Both the position numbers and the translations under genes were made by a program. Below, piece by piece: positions 1 through 9,121 of a stretch of DNA of 64,000 nucleotides. Source of the stretch: JACPPO01 sp965262505 (GTDB lineage Bacteria; Acidobacteriota; Vicinamibacteria; Vicinamibacterales; UBA2999); contig CBDHFM010000030.1 of the NCBI GenBank assembly GCA_965262505.1, positions 806,001 to 870,000 of the forward strand. Direction: 5' to 3'. Each line of letters starts with the position of its first letter. Within the stretch, counting starts at the first letter, position 1. The notes beneath the pieces were generated by a model, which worked only from the letters and a program-made list of their open reading frames with translations, was not told the origin of the DNA and made no database searches.

Positions 1-2
1 AC

Positions 3-1262
3 AGCCACGGCAACGTCTGGGAAAAGGTCTTGAGAGCTGTGCAGTCCTGCGCGCCGGTGCGCGATATCGGCGCCAGTGGCGGCGACATCAATGCGGCACA
101 GGTCGTGTGGGCGCTATACGTCGATGCCACGGAGAGGCTGAACTGCGACGAGCCGCAGGAACTCGGGCGGGGGGGGCTCGGCCTCACCATGCTGCCGCGC
201 GAGGACCTCGAACTCATGGTACAGCCGGGGACGCTGGAATACTGCGACGGGACCTTCTACCGGAGCGTGCAGAGCGTCTACGGGGGACTGGCGCACGAAC
301 TCGGCCACGCCTTCGGACTGCCGCACCCGCCCGGTTGCGACGAAGGGTCGCCATCCTGCGACACTCAGGCGCTCATGTGGGACGGCTACGGTAGCTACCC
401 GAACACCTATCTGCGCGACGACGAAAAGGCCGTGCTCCTCGAGTTGCCGTTCATCGGCCCCGACGGTATGGCGGTCGCGCCCACGCCGACCATGCTGACG
501 CTGAGCGCGGCCTCGGCCCCGGCCGAAGGCGGGAACCCGGTGACGGTGACCGCGACGCTCGACACCCCGGCCCCAGCGAACGGCCTGACGATGACGCTGA
601 CGACGAGCGGCACGGCGACGCTCGACACCGACTACACGCTGTCCTCGACCACGATCACCCTCGCCGCGGGCGAGACGGCGGGCACGGTGACGATCACGGT
701 CACCGACGACGCCGAGGACGACGACGGCGAAACCATCGTCATTGACGCCGAGAGCACGAGCCCCGCGCTGGCCGCCGAGCCATTCACCCTCACCATCGAG
801 GACAACGACGGTCCTGCGCCGACCATGCTGACGCTGAGCGCGGCCTCGGCCCCGGCCGAAGGCGGGAACCCGGTGACGGTGACCGCGACGCTCGACAACC
901 CGGCCCCAGCGAACGGCCTGACGGTGACGCTGACGACGAGCGGCACGGCGACGCTCGACACCGACTACATGCTGTCATCGACCACGATCACCCTCGCCGA
1001 GGGCGAGACGGCGGGCACGGTGACGATTACGGTCACCGACGACGCGGAGGACGACGCCGGCGAGACCATCGTCATTGACGCCGAGAGCACGAACCCGGCG
1101 CTGACCGCCGAGCAACTCACCCTCACCATCGAGGACAACGACGTGACGCCGGTGCCGGCGCTCCCGCTCGGCGGCGCGATGTTGCTCGGCCTGCTGCTCA
1201 CGTTGCTCGGAGCCGTGCGGGTGCGCATGCGGGATCGCACAGACATTGCGCAGAGCTATTGA
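3..1262 (+). CDS. Secreted metalloprotease with two Calx-beta repeats (5' partial)
   Basis: The frame is open to the left edge, so the true start is outside the window; the TTG at 30 is probably not the start. A zinc-metalloprotease motif HELGHAFGLPH is encoded at about 294-326, with a downstream Met in ALMWDG that could be a Met-turn. Two nearly identical Calx-beta type repeats of about 115 residues follow (nt 480-810 and 822-1140), each ending LTIEDND. The C-terminus is VPALPLGGAML, a hydrophobic segment and a basic tail, resembling a PEP-CTERM-like sorting signal. Such proteins are usually exported and surface-held. Substrate unknown. A decayed copy of the 3' part lies at 8961-9080. Confidence 0.75.
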   Translation, partial: SHGNVWEKVLRAVQSCAPVRDIGASGGDINAAQVVWALYVDATERLNCDEPQELGRGGLGLTMLPREDLELMVQPGTLEYCDGTFYRSVQSVYGGLAHELGHAFGLPHPPGCDEGSPSCDTQALMWDGYGSYPNTYLRDDEKAVLLELPFIGPDGMAVAPTPTMLTLSAASAPAEGGNPVTVTATLDTPAPANGLTMTLTTSGTATLDTDYTLSSTTITLAAGETAGTVTITVTDDAEDDDGETIVIDAESTSPALAAEPFTLTIEDNDGPAPTMLTLSAASAPAEGGNPVTVTATLDNPAPANGLTVTLTTSGTATLDTDYMLSSTTITLAEGETAGTVTITVTDDAEDDAGETIVIDAESTNPALTAEQLTLTIEDNDVTPVPALPLGGAMLLGLLLTLLGAVRVRMRDRTDIAQSY

Positions 1263-1490
1263 GTGGAACCCTCGAACACATCCTGGCGCTGGGCAAGCGC
1301 CTCAACGTAGGCTGTGGCTCGACTCGGGAACGGCGGCGGGGATGTAGGCAGCGGCACGCGATGCCGCGCTGCCTGACCGACGAATTACGCAACTCGAGGA
1401 GAGGGTCGCCAAGCAGACCGAGGTGGAAGGGTTGCGGGATCGCACGGATATTGCGCGTGGCCGTCTGTCGCAAACGACCGTTTACGACAC

Positions 1491-1610
1491 ATGCTGATCA
1501 GCTACGCCCGCGTCTCGAAGGCGGACGGCTCCCAGTCGCTGGACCTGCAGCGCGACGCGCACGCTCCAGAGGACGGCGCCGCCGTGGACACGCCCGGGCC
1601 CTCTATGTGA
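1491..1610 (+). pseudogene. Serine resolvase N-terminal remnant
   Basis: An ATG opens MLISYARVSKADGSQSLDLQ, the hallmark N-terminus of Tn3/Hin-type serine recombinases including the nucleophile Ser of YARVS. After about 23 residues similarity ends, and a stop follows at 1608-1610. Catalytic-core and DNA-binding parts are gone. The fragment ends 8 bp inside the 3' end of the convergent PLP-enzyme gene, suggesting an old transposon boundary. The 228 bp before it hold no other gene I can support. Confidence 0.7.
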
Positions 1611-2769
1611 GCGCCTGATCGAGATCGGCGACGAGGTCGTCGGCGCCCTCGAGCCCGACCGACAGGCGCAGCATCCCGCGGGTCACACCCGCCTCGGCCA
1701 GGCGTGCATCGCTGAGGCCGTAGTGCGACGTGAGTACCGGCAGGCTGCAGAGGCTCTCGGTGCCGCCGAGGCTCGTGGCGCGCTGGAACACCTGCAGGCG
1801 GTCGAACGCGCGGCAGGCGGCCTCGTAGCCGCCCGTCAGGTCGACGCAGATCATCCCGCCGAATCCGCTCATTTGGCCCCGCGCGATCTCGTGGTCGGGG
1901 TGCGACGGCAGCCCCGGGTAGGAGACCGCGGCGACGCCATCGCGACCGGCCAGCCACTCGGCGAGGCGCATCGCGTTGGCATTGTGCCGCTCGATGCGCA
2001 CCGCCAGCGTCTTCAGCCCGCGGGCGAGCGCGGACGCGGGCCTCGGGTCGAGGATGCCGCCGAAGACCCTCCGCGTGCCCTCCAGCGGGCCGATGAGCGC
2101 GCGCGGGCCGAGGAGGGCGCCGGCGACGACGTCGTGGTGCCCGTTGAGGAACTTCGTGGCCGAGTGCATGACGAGGTCCACGCCCAGCGCGAGGGGCTGC
2201 TGGTTGAGGGGCGTCGCAAACGTGTTGTCGATGACCGACAGGACGCCGCGCGCGCGGCAGGCGTGTGCGACCTGGCGGATGTCCACGCAGCGGAGCGTCG
2301 GGTTCGCCGGCGACTCGAACCACACGAGTTTCGTGGCGGGGCCGATCGCCCGGCTGACGTCGGCCAGCTCGTCGAGCGAGAGGACGCGGGCGGTGATACC
2401 GAACCGGCGGAGTGCGCCCGTGATCAAGTGCAGCGTGCCGCCGTAGAGCGCGGCGCCGCAGAGGACTTCGTCGCCCGGGGAGAGCAGGCCGAACAGGGCC
2501 GTCGTTGCCGCAGCCATGCCCGACGACGTGACGAGCCCGGCCTCGGCGCCCTCGAGGGCCGCCAGTTTCTCTTCGACGGCTTCCACGGACGGGTTACCCC
2601 AGCGTGCATACAGATAGTGTCGGGTCTCACCACGCTGATAGGCTTCGACCGCGGCAGCGTTCGCAAACACGAACGTGCTCGACGTGTAGATGGGCCGGCC
2701 GAGCGGCGTCGCGCCGTCGGGCGCGCCCTCACCCAGGTGCAGCACGTCGGTGTCTCGCGATCGCGCCAT
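1603..2769 (-). CDS. PLP-dependent trans-sulfuration enzyme (Cys/Met metabolism family)
   Basis: About 388 residues, normal for cystathionine gamma-synthase, cystathionine gamma-lyase and O-acetylhomoserine sulfhydrylase. Visible family features: YARWGNPS near the N-terminus, the cofactor loop TSSGMAA, DNTFATP, and the Schiff-base lysine in SATKFLNGHHD. Soluble and cytoplasmic; it would act in cystathionine, homocysteine or methionine metabolism. The start at 2769 is chosen because GAGGAG lies 6 nt upstream; an in-frame ATG at 2823 lacks such a site. Which reaction it performs cannot be told from sequence alone. It is transcribed in the same direction as the upstream regulator gene, 82 bp apart. 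Confidence 0.88.
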   Translation of the reverse strand: MARSRDTDVLHLGEGAPDGATPLGRPIYTSSTFVFANAAAVEAYQRGETRHYLYARWGNPSVEAVEEKLAALEGAEAGLVTSSGMAAATTALFGLLSPGDEVLCGAALYGGTLHLITGALRRFGITARVLSLDELADVSRAIGPATKLVWFESPANPTLRCVDIRQVAHACRARGVLSVIDNTFATPLNQQPLALGVDLVMHSATKFLNGHHDVVAGALLGPRALIGPLEGTRRVFGGILDPRPASALARGLKTLAVRIERHNANAMRLAEWLAGRDGVAAVSYPGLPSHPDHEIARGQMSGFGGMICVDLTGGYEAACRAFDRLQVFQRATSLGGTESLCSLPVLTSHYGLSDARLAEAGVTRGMLRLSVGLEGADDLVADLDQALT

Positions 2770-2851
2770 GTCAGGCTCCTCATCACTGGGCTGACACGCC
2801 CACAGACGTGCCGATTCTTTCACGGCGTGGCCGTCTCATCCCGGATCGCGT

Positions 2852-5209
2852 CTACGCCTCGCCGGGTCGGGCCATGCGGTAGCCGACCCCGCGCTCGTTG
2901 ACGATCCAGGCGGGGCGGGCGGCGTCGTCGCCGAGCCGGTGGCGCAGCCGCTTGACGTAAGCGCGCACGATTTTGGGGGTGGCTTTGCTGCGTCTGCGTC
3001 CGGCCCAGACCTGGCGCAGCAGAGCCTCGTGGGTCAGGACCCGGCCCGCGCCCTGCGCGAGCACGCGCAGCAGCTCGTACTCGGTCGGCGTCAGCGTCAC
3101 CGGGCGCCCGGCCACGCTGACCCGCCGCCGGTCGTAGTCGATGGCGAGCTCGCCGAGGACGAAGGGGACGGGGTTCGCCCGCCGGCGCAGGGCCGCCCGG
3201 ATGCGCGCCGTGAGTTCGGTCGGCGAGAACGGCTTGACCACGTAGTCGTCGGCGCCGGCCTCCAGTGCCCGCGCGATGGTCTCGTCGCGCCCGTAGCCCG
3301 AGATGAAGATGACCGGCAGGTCGGCGAGTTCCGGCACGGTCTGCATCAGCTCGACGCCGTCGGTCCCGGGCAGCATCAGGTCGAGCAGGACCAGCCGGGG
3401 CTTTTCGGTCCGGATGAGGCGCGCCAGCTCCCCGGGGTCGCCGGTGACCAGCGGGGCGTAGCCCGCCTCCGCCAGCGTGTCGCGAAGATGGCGCAGCGTC
3501 TCCGGGTCGTCGTCGACCACGAGGATGGGCACCGCGTCCGGGGCGTGGCCCGGCGGTCCGGGGCGGGCCGGGGCGGGACGGTCGCTGGCCGCCTCGGCCA
3601 CCGGGATCGTGAAGGTGAAGCGCGCGCCGAGGCCGAGGCCGCCGCTCTCGGCCCGGATGCGCCCCCCCTGGGCCTCGACCAGGCCCTTGCAGATGGCGAG
3701 GCCCAGCCCGCTGCCGAGGCCGCCCTTCCGGTCCCCGGCGGTGGTGTATTTACGGAACAGCTGGCCGAGCTGGTCCGGCGCGATGCCCCGGCCCTCGTCG
3801 GCGACCGAGACCGCCACATACAGCCCCTCGCGCTCCGCCGCGATCCGGATGGGCGCGGAGTCCGGCGCGTGGCGCGCGGCGTTGGCGAGCAGGTTGTTGA
3901 GCACCTGCACCAGGCGCTGCCGGTCGGCCATGACCCGGGGCAGGTCGGGCGGGAGGTCGATGCGGACGGTGTGTCGCCCGCCGCCGCTGATGAATGTGCC
4001 GCGGGCCTGGTCCACCAGCGCGGCGAGCTCGGAGGGCTCGGGCGCGACCGAGAGCGTGCCGGTGTCGATGCGCCCGGCGTCGAGCAGGTCGCCGATCAGG
4101 CTGTCCATGCGGTCGGCCTGCTCGTCAATGATGCGGAAGAACTGCGCCACCTCGGCCGGGCCGACGAGGCGCGCGGTGCGGAGCGCCGTGGCGGCCGAGC
4201 CCTTGATCGAGGTCAGCGGCGCGCGCAGCTCGTGGCTCACCATGCCCAGGAACTCGGCCCGCATGCGCTCGATTTCCTGCAGCGGCGCCAGGTCCTGCAG
4301 GGTGACCACGACCGAGGCGAGCGCGTCGTCCGGGCCGTCCGGGTCGCGGATCGGGGTGGCGTTGATGAGCGTCGTGACGCGGCGCCCGTCCGGGACCGAG
4401 AGCACGACCTCCTCGGCCCGCACCGTCTCGGCGCGGTCCAGCGCCCGCGCCAGCGGCAGCCGGTCGAGCGCGATCTCGCGCCCGTCGGCGCGCCGGCAGG
4501 TGATGACCCCGAGTAGTTGCTCGGCGGACTGGCCGGGGCCGCACAGGTCCTGCACGATGCGTGCGGCCTCGCGGTTGAGCGAGACCAGGGCGCCGGTCCG
4601 CGCCTCGAACACCACGACGCCGACCGGTGAGGTCTCGATCAGCGCCTCGAGGTCGGCGCGGGCGCGCCGCTCGGCGCGGTAGGTGCGCGCATTGGCGATC
4701 GCGGTGGCGGCCTGCGCGGCGAACAGCACCAGGACCTCCTCGTCCTCGTCCGTGAACGCCTCGCCGCCCGCCTTCTCGACCAGGTAGAAGTTGCCGACAT
4801 GGACGCCGCGGTGGCGCATCGGCGTGCCCTGGAAGGTCTTCGAGGGCAGCCGGTCGTCGGGCGAGAAGCCGAGCGCGCGGACATAGGCGGGTACGTCGGG
4901 GATGCGCAGCGGGCCCGGCAGGTCACGGAAGAACTCGAAGAGCCGCGGCCCGTCGGGCCACTCCATGATGTGCCGGTGCTCGTCCGCGGTGAAGCCCGAG
5001 GTGACGAAGTCCTGGGGGGCGCCGGCCTCGTCGATGGTGGCAATGGCGCCGTAGCGCGCGCCGGTGAGCGCCCGGGCGCTCTCGACGACTTCGTTCAGCA
5101 CCATCTCAAGGTCGAGGCTCGCGCTGATGCGCAGGCTCGCCGCGCTGAGCGCGGAGATGCGAGCGCGCAGCGCCGCGGTCTCGTCCGCCGCCGGCTCGTG
5201 ATCGGGCAT
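2852..5209 (-). CDS. One-chain GAF-PAS-histidine kinase-receiver-wHTH regulator
   Basis: 785 residues with no membrane segment. Order: GAF about 25-180, PAS about 185-310, HisKA with His326 in VSHELRAP, N-box NNLLANAARHA about 438-448, G1 DEGRGI, G2 GLGSGLGLAICKG near 497-509, receiver 560-675 (acid cluster DDD 566-568, phospho-acceptor Asp610 in LLDLMLPG, Lys659 in VVKPF), then an OmpR/PhoB-type winged helix 680-785 (TPTEYELLRVL, ERGVGYRM). Kinase, receiver and DNA-binding output are thus in one cytosolic protein. The GAF domain probably senses a small soluble ligand. The upstream region contains two TTCGCGT repeats 11 bp apart (5312-5331), suitable for an OmpR-type dimer and consistent with autoregulation. 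Shards of paralogous genes lie at 8738-8794 and 11838-12067. Confidence 0.9.
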   Translation of the reverse strand: MPDHEPAADETAALRARISALSAASLRISASLDLEMVLNEVVESARALTGARYGAIATIDEAGAPQDFVTSGFTADEHRHIMEWPDGPRLFEFFRDLPGPLRIPDVPAYVRALGFSPDDRLPSKTFQGTPMRHRGVHVGNFYLVEKAGGEAFTDEDEEVLVLFAAQAATAIANARTYRAERRARADLEALIETSPVGVVVFEARTGALVSLNREAARIVQDLCGPGQSAEQLLGVITCRRADGREIALDRLPLARALDRAETVRAEEVVLSVPDGRRVTTLINATPIRDPDGPDDALASVVVTLQDLAPLQEIERMRAEFLGMVSHELRAPLTSIKGSAATALRTARLVGPAEVAQFFRIIDEQADRMDSLIGDLLDAGRIDTGTLSVAPEPSELAALVDQARGTFISGGGRHTVRIDLPPDLPRVMADRQRLVQVLNNLLANAARHAPDSAPIRIAAEREGLYVAVSVADEGRGIAPDQLGQLFRKYTTAGDRKGGLGSGLGLAICKGLVEAQGGRIRAESGGLGLGARFTFTIPVAEAASDRPAPARPGPPGHAPDAVPILVVDDDPETLRHLRDTLAEAGYAPLVTGDPGELARLIRTEKPRLVLLDLMLPGTDGVELMQTVPELADLPVIFISGYGRDETIARALEAGADDYVVKPFSPTELTARIRAALRRRANPVPFVLGELAIDYDRRRVSVAGRPVTLTPTEYELLRVLAQGAGRVLTHEALLRQVWAGRRRSKATPKIVRAYVKRLRHRLGDDAARPAWIVNERGVGYRMARPGEA

Positions 5210-5311
5210 CCCGTCTCCTCCTTCCGCCCGCCGTCCGCCGGCGGGTGATTCGGCCCAGGCCGGCGCGCTGCGGTGCTGTTCCTGGAGTCTTACGTCTATT
5301 TTCCCTGACGA

Positions 5312-5331
5312 TTCGCGTTATGTTCGCGTAA
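5312..5331. promoter_or_regulatory. Direct repeat TTCGCGTTA / TTCGCGTAA, 11-bp period
   Basis: TTCGCGTTA at 5312-5320 and TTCGCGTAA at 5323-5331 lie in an AT-rich strip within the 545-bp divergent region between the regulator (start 5209) and the secreted-protein gene (start 5755). An 11-bp tandem period is typical of OmpR/PhoB-family sites. A second AT-rich stretch, 5340-5392, contains CATTATT twice. The rest of the region (about 5400-5740) is GC-rich with nothing I can call. Assigning the site to the neighbouring regulator is inference. Confidence 0.4.
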
Positions 5332-5754
5332 CTTACTCATATATGGGCATTATTGTCACACAATATTTGCCATTATTACAAGGGCCAATTGTGTACGGAC
5401 CGCCGGAGACGCCGGGCAGGTCGCGTGGAGGATTCCGGCGGCCTCGTCCGCCGGAATCGTGCGGTCCGGTCCCGGCGCAGGCCGGGACGTCAGGGAGTGG
5501 GAAGACCGAAATGGAGTGTGCTTCAGAACCGGGCGGCATCGCCGCCGGGACGGAACCGCGGAGCAGGCGGGCGGCCGTCTACCAGGATCGTCCTGCGCCG
5601 CCCCCGCCCGACGGACGCGCGTTCCTGTGCCCGGACCCGGCCTCGACGCCCCAGGGACGACGAACGCCGCAGAGGACGAACGCCGCGGAGATGACGAAGG
5701 TGCGACCGGGTTGTGGTTGCCGATACGCCACCAGGCACACGGAGGAGATTGGAC

Positions 5755-7643
5755 GTGACGCAGATCGCATGCGGGATGATTGGATTTCGGCGCGGCTTGG
5801 CGGCGGGATTGATGGCCGCCGGGTTGCTGGCGATAGCGTCGCCGTCCGCCGCACAGCTGGGTCCGCCCCCTCCGCCGCGCGCAGCTTCCGCGAAGCCGGG
5901 CGACCAGAAGATCCTGCTGAATTGGAAGGTGCCGCTTCCGGAGCACTACGCCGACTGGGACGGCCCGGCGGTCCGTCACTACGAATACCGCGTCAGACCC
6001 GAGGGAGGCGTGTTTCCGTCCACCTGGACCCGGATTCCGGAGTACACCGGCAGGGTCGGCGGGGGCCTCGACGAACGATACGCCGTCGAGAAGCTGGCCA
6101 ACGGCACCCCGCTTTCGAACGGCACCTCGTACTTCTTCGAGATGCGGTCGGAGAACGCCCGGGGCGAAGGAGAGGCGACCGATGAATTCTCCTCCACCCC
6201 GGTAGCCAACACCCCCGCCACTTTCGAGATGACGGACGAGACCTTCACCAGCGGCCCGAGTGGGATCATCGTCCCGCGCGTGCCGGCCGTGTTGCTCGCC
6301 AACTTGGTGGGCGACATCGACGACGCAGAAGGCATCCAAATCGCCACCGGTCTCGACGATCGCTACACTTGGCAATGGCAGTGGATTCGGGTGAAGGACG
6401 GCGTCGAGACGGAGATCCCGCACGCGACGGCGACGGGTGCGCCGGCGGGCGGATACACGCTGACCCCGGCCGACGTGGGCTCGGAGATCAAGGCCAGGAT
6501 GCGCTTTCGGGACGACGCCTACAACCAGGAGGAGTGGGTCAGCCCCCCCACCCCGACGATCCTGCCCGCGGCGCTATGCCGGGCGCCGAACCTCGAGGGC
6601 GGCAGGACCCTGCTCGGGTCCGATCAGATCAGACTCGTGCAATTGGACCAGGAGGGCCAGAGCCAGTTGCGCGTCGGTTCCGCCCAGGGCTCATTCACCC
6701 TGGGGGGCTACGGCTTCAGCGCGGTGTACCACGCGATCGAGGGGCCCGAAGCCGGGCAGCTGGTGCTCAAGCTGGAGTCGCAGGTGAACGACACCGACCA
6801 GCGCCAGCTCGCCTTGCATGTTTGCGAGGAGGTGTATCCGCTCTACGGGGATGAGATCCAGATCAACCGTTCCCTGCCGTTCACGCCCAGGGACAACTTC
6901 CGGTGGCCGAACAGCACCGACTGGTCCGACCTGGTCACGCGCACCATCCACCTGAGCCGGGACGCCGCGCCGCCGAGGCTCGCGAGCGTGGTCTTCTCCG
7001 AGCCGCCTCGCACCGATTTCAGCCCTTCGCTGTTCATCGCCTTCGACGAGAAACTGGGCGATCCGGATCCGGTTGTCGCCGATTTCACGGTGGAGGTGGA
7101 CGGCTCGGCGGTCGAACTGGATGGCGGCGAGTTTCGGACGGCGCCCGAAGGCATCCGCCTGACTCTGGCCGAGCCCCTGCCAGCCGCCTATTCCAGCTTG
7201 ACGGTCGCCTATACCCAGGCTGCGGACCATTTCGTCATTCAGGACCCTCCGGGCAACAAGACGCCGGACTTCAAGGTGAGCGTGCCCTACCCGCCGCCCC
7301 CCCAGCCTCCGCCGCCGCCTCCTCCTCCGCCGCCCACCAACGCCCCGCCGCTCGCCGTCGACGACGCGGCGCAAACGGCCGAGGACACGCCGGTGACCAT
7401 CGCCGTCCTCGCCAACGACAGCGACCCCGACGGCGACCCCCTGACCGTGGCCGAGGTGTCGGCGCCGGAGCACGGCACGGCGGAGCTGACCGAGACGGGC
7501 GCGGTGCGGTACACGCCCGAGCCGAACTTCAACGGAACCGACCGTTTCACCTACGTGGTGGGCGACGGGTCGGGGCTGACGGCGCAGGCGGCGGTGGACG
7601 TGACAGTGCTGCCGGTGAACGACCCGCCCGAGGCGGTCGACGA
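5755..7643 (+). pseudogene. Secreted FN3/cadherin-like surface protein, 3' end lost to an IS
   Basis: The GTG start at 5755 has GGAGGAG 8 nt upstream. An N-terminal signal peptide (about residues 14-35, ending PSAAQ) precedes an FN3-like region, a possible Ig-like region (ADVGSEIKARMRFRDD), a domain with the look of the SwmB/Big repeats (VVFSEPPRTDFSPSL, VEVDGSAVEL), a run of prolines (about 7287-7338), and a cadherin-like repeat (NDSDPDGDPLTV, NFNGTDRFTYVV). The second cadherin-like unit stops after PPEAVDEA, where IS-A begins at 7644; the following residues are IS sequence. The distal part is not found beyond the IS, so it was deleted. Such proteins usually mediate adhesion or matrix binding. 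Confidence 0.78.
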
Positions 7644-8725
7644 GGCGTTGTTGCATGAATCGTCACTAGCCCGCACGATGCCCACCGACAGGATCCTCAC
7701 CTGCCGATGCGATACGACACTGGTCGGCCGAGGGCGGTCATCCGATTGAGGATCTCACAGCCGAGAACGGCCTCACTCCCCTGCCCAGCTGGACTCCGGG
7801 CGCGAAGGCTATCGCCGATGATGGACTTGTAGCGGAAGAACGCATTCTCCACCCGGCCCTGACGATGGTACCCTGACGCCTTCTTCCACTGGCGCCGTCC
7901 GAGAGTCTTCACCAACGTGATCGTCCGATCCCGCGCAGGCGACCGCGGGCCGTGGCCAGAGACGGTCGCCGTCTTGGCCGGTGGGATGACGACCGTCGCA
8001 CCCCGCGCCCGCGCCGTTTCGTAGACGGCGACCGTGTCATAGGCGGCGTCAGCGGTGACGCGCACGATAGGGCCCTCGACCGCGGTGAGCAGATCGAGGG
8101 CGGTGGTCGCATCCTCACCCGTCGCCTCGGTCAGCGTGTGGACACGGATCACGCCGGACTGATCGACGCCAAGGTGGAGCTTCCGCCAGCCACGCCGGCC
8201 GCGGCCACCGTGTTTCGCGGCGGCCCACTCACCTGCCCCGACGATGGACAGCCCCGTGCTGTCAAGCACGAGATGGAGGCCCTCGTCGGTCGGGACCGGC
8301 CGCAGACGGCGCCTCAGATGCTGGCTGCGCCGGGAGAGCGTCGTATAGTCGGGGGCGGAGAGGTCGAGGCGCATCATCCCGAACAGGGCGTGCAGGAACC
8401 CTTCGGCCTGGCGCAGCGGGAGATGGTAGAGGAGCCGCAGGGTCAAGGCGGTCTCGATGGCGAGATCCGAGTACCGCCGCTGCCCACCCCGCCGGCCGCT
8501 CCGGCGGGGCGTCCAGGCAGCGATCGCTTCCGAGGACACCCACACCGTCACATCGCCGCGGCGAACGAGGGCCTGATTATAGGCCGCCCAGTTCGCAACG
8601 CGGTACTTCGTCTTATACGTGGGATGAACCTTCGACTTCATCCCTGTAGTGTGACTCCTGCGGTGGGTCCCGAGAAGTGCGGGCCACGCCGCCCTACCCG
8701 CGCAGGGCCTTCATGCAACAACGCC
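7644..8725 (-). mobile_element. IS-A copy 1 (IS5 family, IS903-like ends)
   Basis: 1,082 bp bounded by perfect 16-bp inverted repeats GGCGTTGTTGCATGAA (left at 7644, right ending 8725). The ends resemble the 18-bp terminus of IS903. One transposase gene fills the element on the minus strand. The 9 bp outside each end do not match, so no target duplication is preserved. The left end sits inside the cadherin-like protein gene; the right flank is a kinase shard. Confidence 0.9.
7697..8641 (-). CDS. IS-A transposase (IS5 family DDE), copy 1
   Basis: 314 residues, full length. Motifs shared by all copies: N-terminal KVHPTYKTKYRVANW, then the DDE regions LVLDSTGLSI, VTADAAYDT and, near the end, YHRQGRVENAFFRYKSI with the catalytic Glu. 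It catalyses cut-and-paste movement of the element between its terminal repeats. It differs from copies 2 and 5 by scattered substitutions and starts MKSK rather than MQSK. No frameshift is visible, so it may be active. Confidence 0.9.
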   Translation of the reverse strand: MKSKVHPTYKTKYRVANWAAYNQALVRRGDVTVWVSSEAIAAWTPRRSGRRGGQRRYSDLAIETALTLRLLYHLPLRQAEGFLHALFGMMRLDLSAPDYTTLSRRSQHLRRRLRPVPTDEGLHLVLDSTGLSIVGAGEWAAAKHGGRGRRGWRKLHLGVDQSGVIRVHTLTEATGEDATTALDLLTAVEGPIVRVTADAAYDTVAVYETARARGATVVIPPAKTATVSGHGPRSPARDRTITLVKTLGRRQWKKASGYHRQGRVENAFFRYKSIIGDSLRARSPAGQGSEAVLGCEILNRMTALGRPVSYRIGR

Positions 8726-8737
8726 CGGTTCTGGGGA

Positions 8738-8794
8738 GACCGCGAGCGTGCCCGTGTCGATGCGCCCGGCATCGAGCAGGTCGCCGACGAGGCC
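8738..8794 (-). pseudogene. Histidine kinase shard (paralogue of the 2.8-5.2 kb regulator)
   Basis: Read on the minus strand, this stretch gives LVGDLLDAGRIDTGTLAVS, matching LIGDLLDAGRIDTGTLSVA of the intact regulator just after its HisKA domain. DNA similarity to about 4040-4100 is high. It starts 12 bp beyond the IS-A right end and stops before the palindromic repeat at 8812, so it is a relic of a second regulator gene of the same kind. Confidence 0.7.
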
Positions 8795-8811
8795 GCGCCT
8801 GGTGCCAGCCG

Positions 8812-8873
8812 CGTGCTGTTTCTTCTCCCACTCCCACATATTTCTCGAAACTGCCAATCATGGCAGTGACTAG
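8812..8873 (+). promoter_or_regulatory. Palindrome repeat copy 1 (lux-box-like) upstream of the TonB receptor
   Basis: About 40 bp, starting CGTGCTGTTTCTTCTCCCAC, is nearly identical to copy 3 (15775) and leads into the 18-bp perfect palindrome ACTGCCAATCATGGCAGT (8852-8869). CTG and CAG are separated by 10 nt, the spacing of LuxR-family boxes. A shared TTGAAA-A/G-CACTA follows 10-15 nt later in copies 1 and 2. It lies about 250 bp upstream of the TonB receptor start. No T-run follows on the plus strand, so a terminator is unlikely. Confidence 0.5.
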
Positions 8874-8960
8874 ATGGTGTTGAAAACACTAGCCTGTGTG
8901 GCGTTGTCACGCTGACTGACGGCGGCGGGTTGAAGAGATCCTGCAGCTAGCAATCCGCCC

Positions 8961-9080
8961 GGTCACCGACGACGCGGAGGACGACGCCGGCGAGACCATC
9001 GTCATTGACGCCGAGCGCACGAACCCGGCACTCCCGCTCGACGGCGCGATGTTGCTCGGCCTGCGGCTCACATTGCTCGG
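8961..9080 (+). pseudogene. Calx-beta/C-terminal anchor shard
   Basis: Starts VTDDAEDDAGETIVIDAE and jumps to NPALPLDGAMLLGL. Both parts match the 3' part of the gene at the left edge (about 1032-1110 and 1156-1210), with an internal deletion of about 55 bp and no signal or start. It is a fragment of a paralogous surface-protein gene lying directly upstream of the TonB receptor gene. Confidence 0.75.
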
Positions 9081-9121
9081 TGTTGCAGGCCCGCGCGCCG
9101 GACGATCAGGAAGGAATCGAT

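Noticed and set aside
2939..4516. Long plus-strand open frame of 525 codons opposite the kinase gene
   Set aside because: It is the antisense shadow of the regulator gene in very GC-rich DNA. It has no start signal or family motif, and the minus-strand protein has every expected catalytic residue.
7287..7338. Run of proline codons (C-rich simple repeat) in the cadherin-like protein
   Set aside because: An ordinary proline linker between domains; too short and interrupted to call a distinct repeat element.
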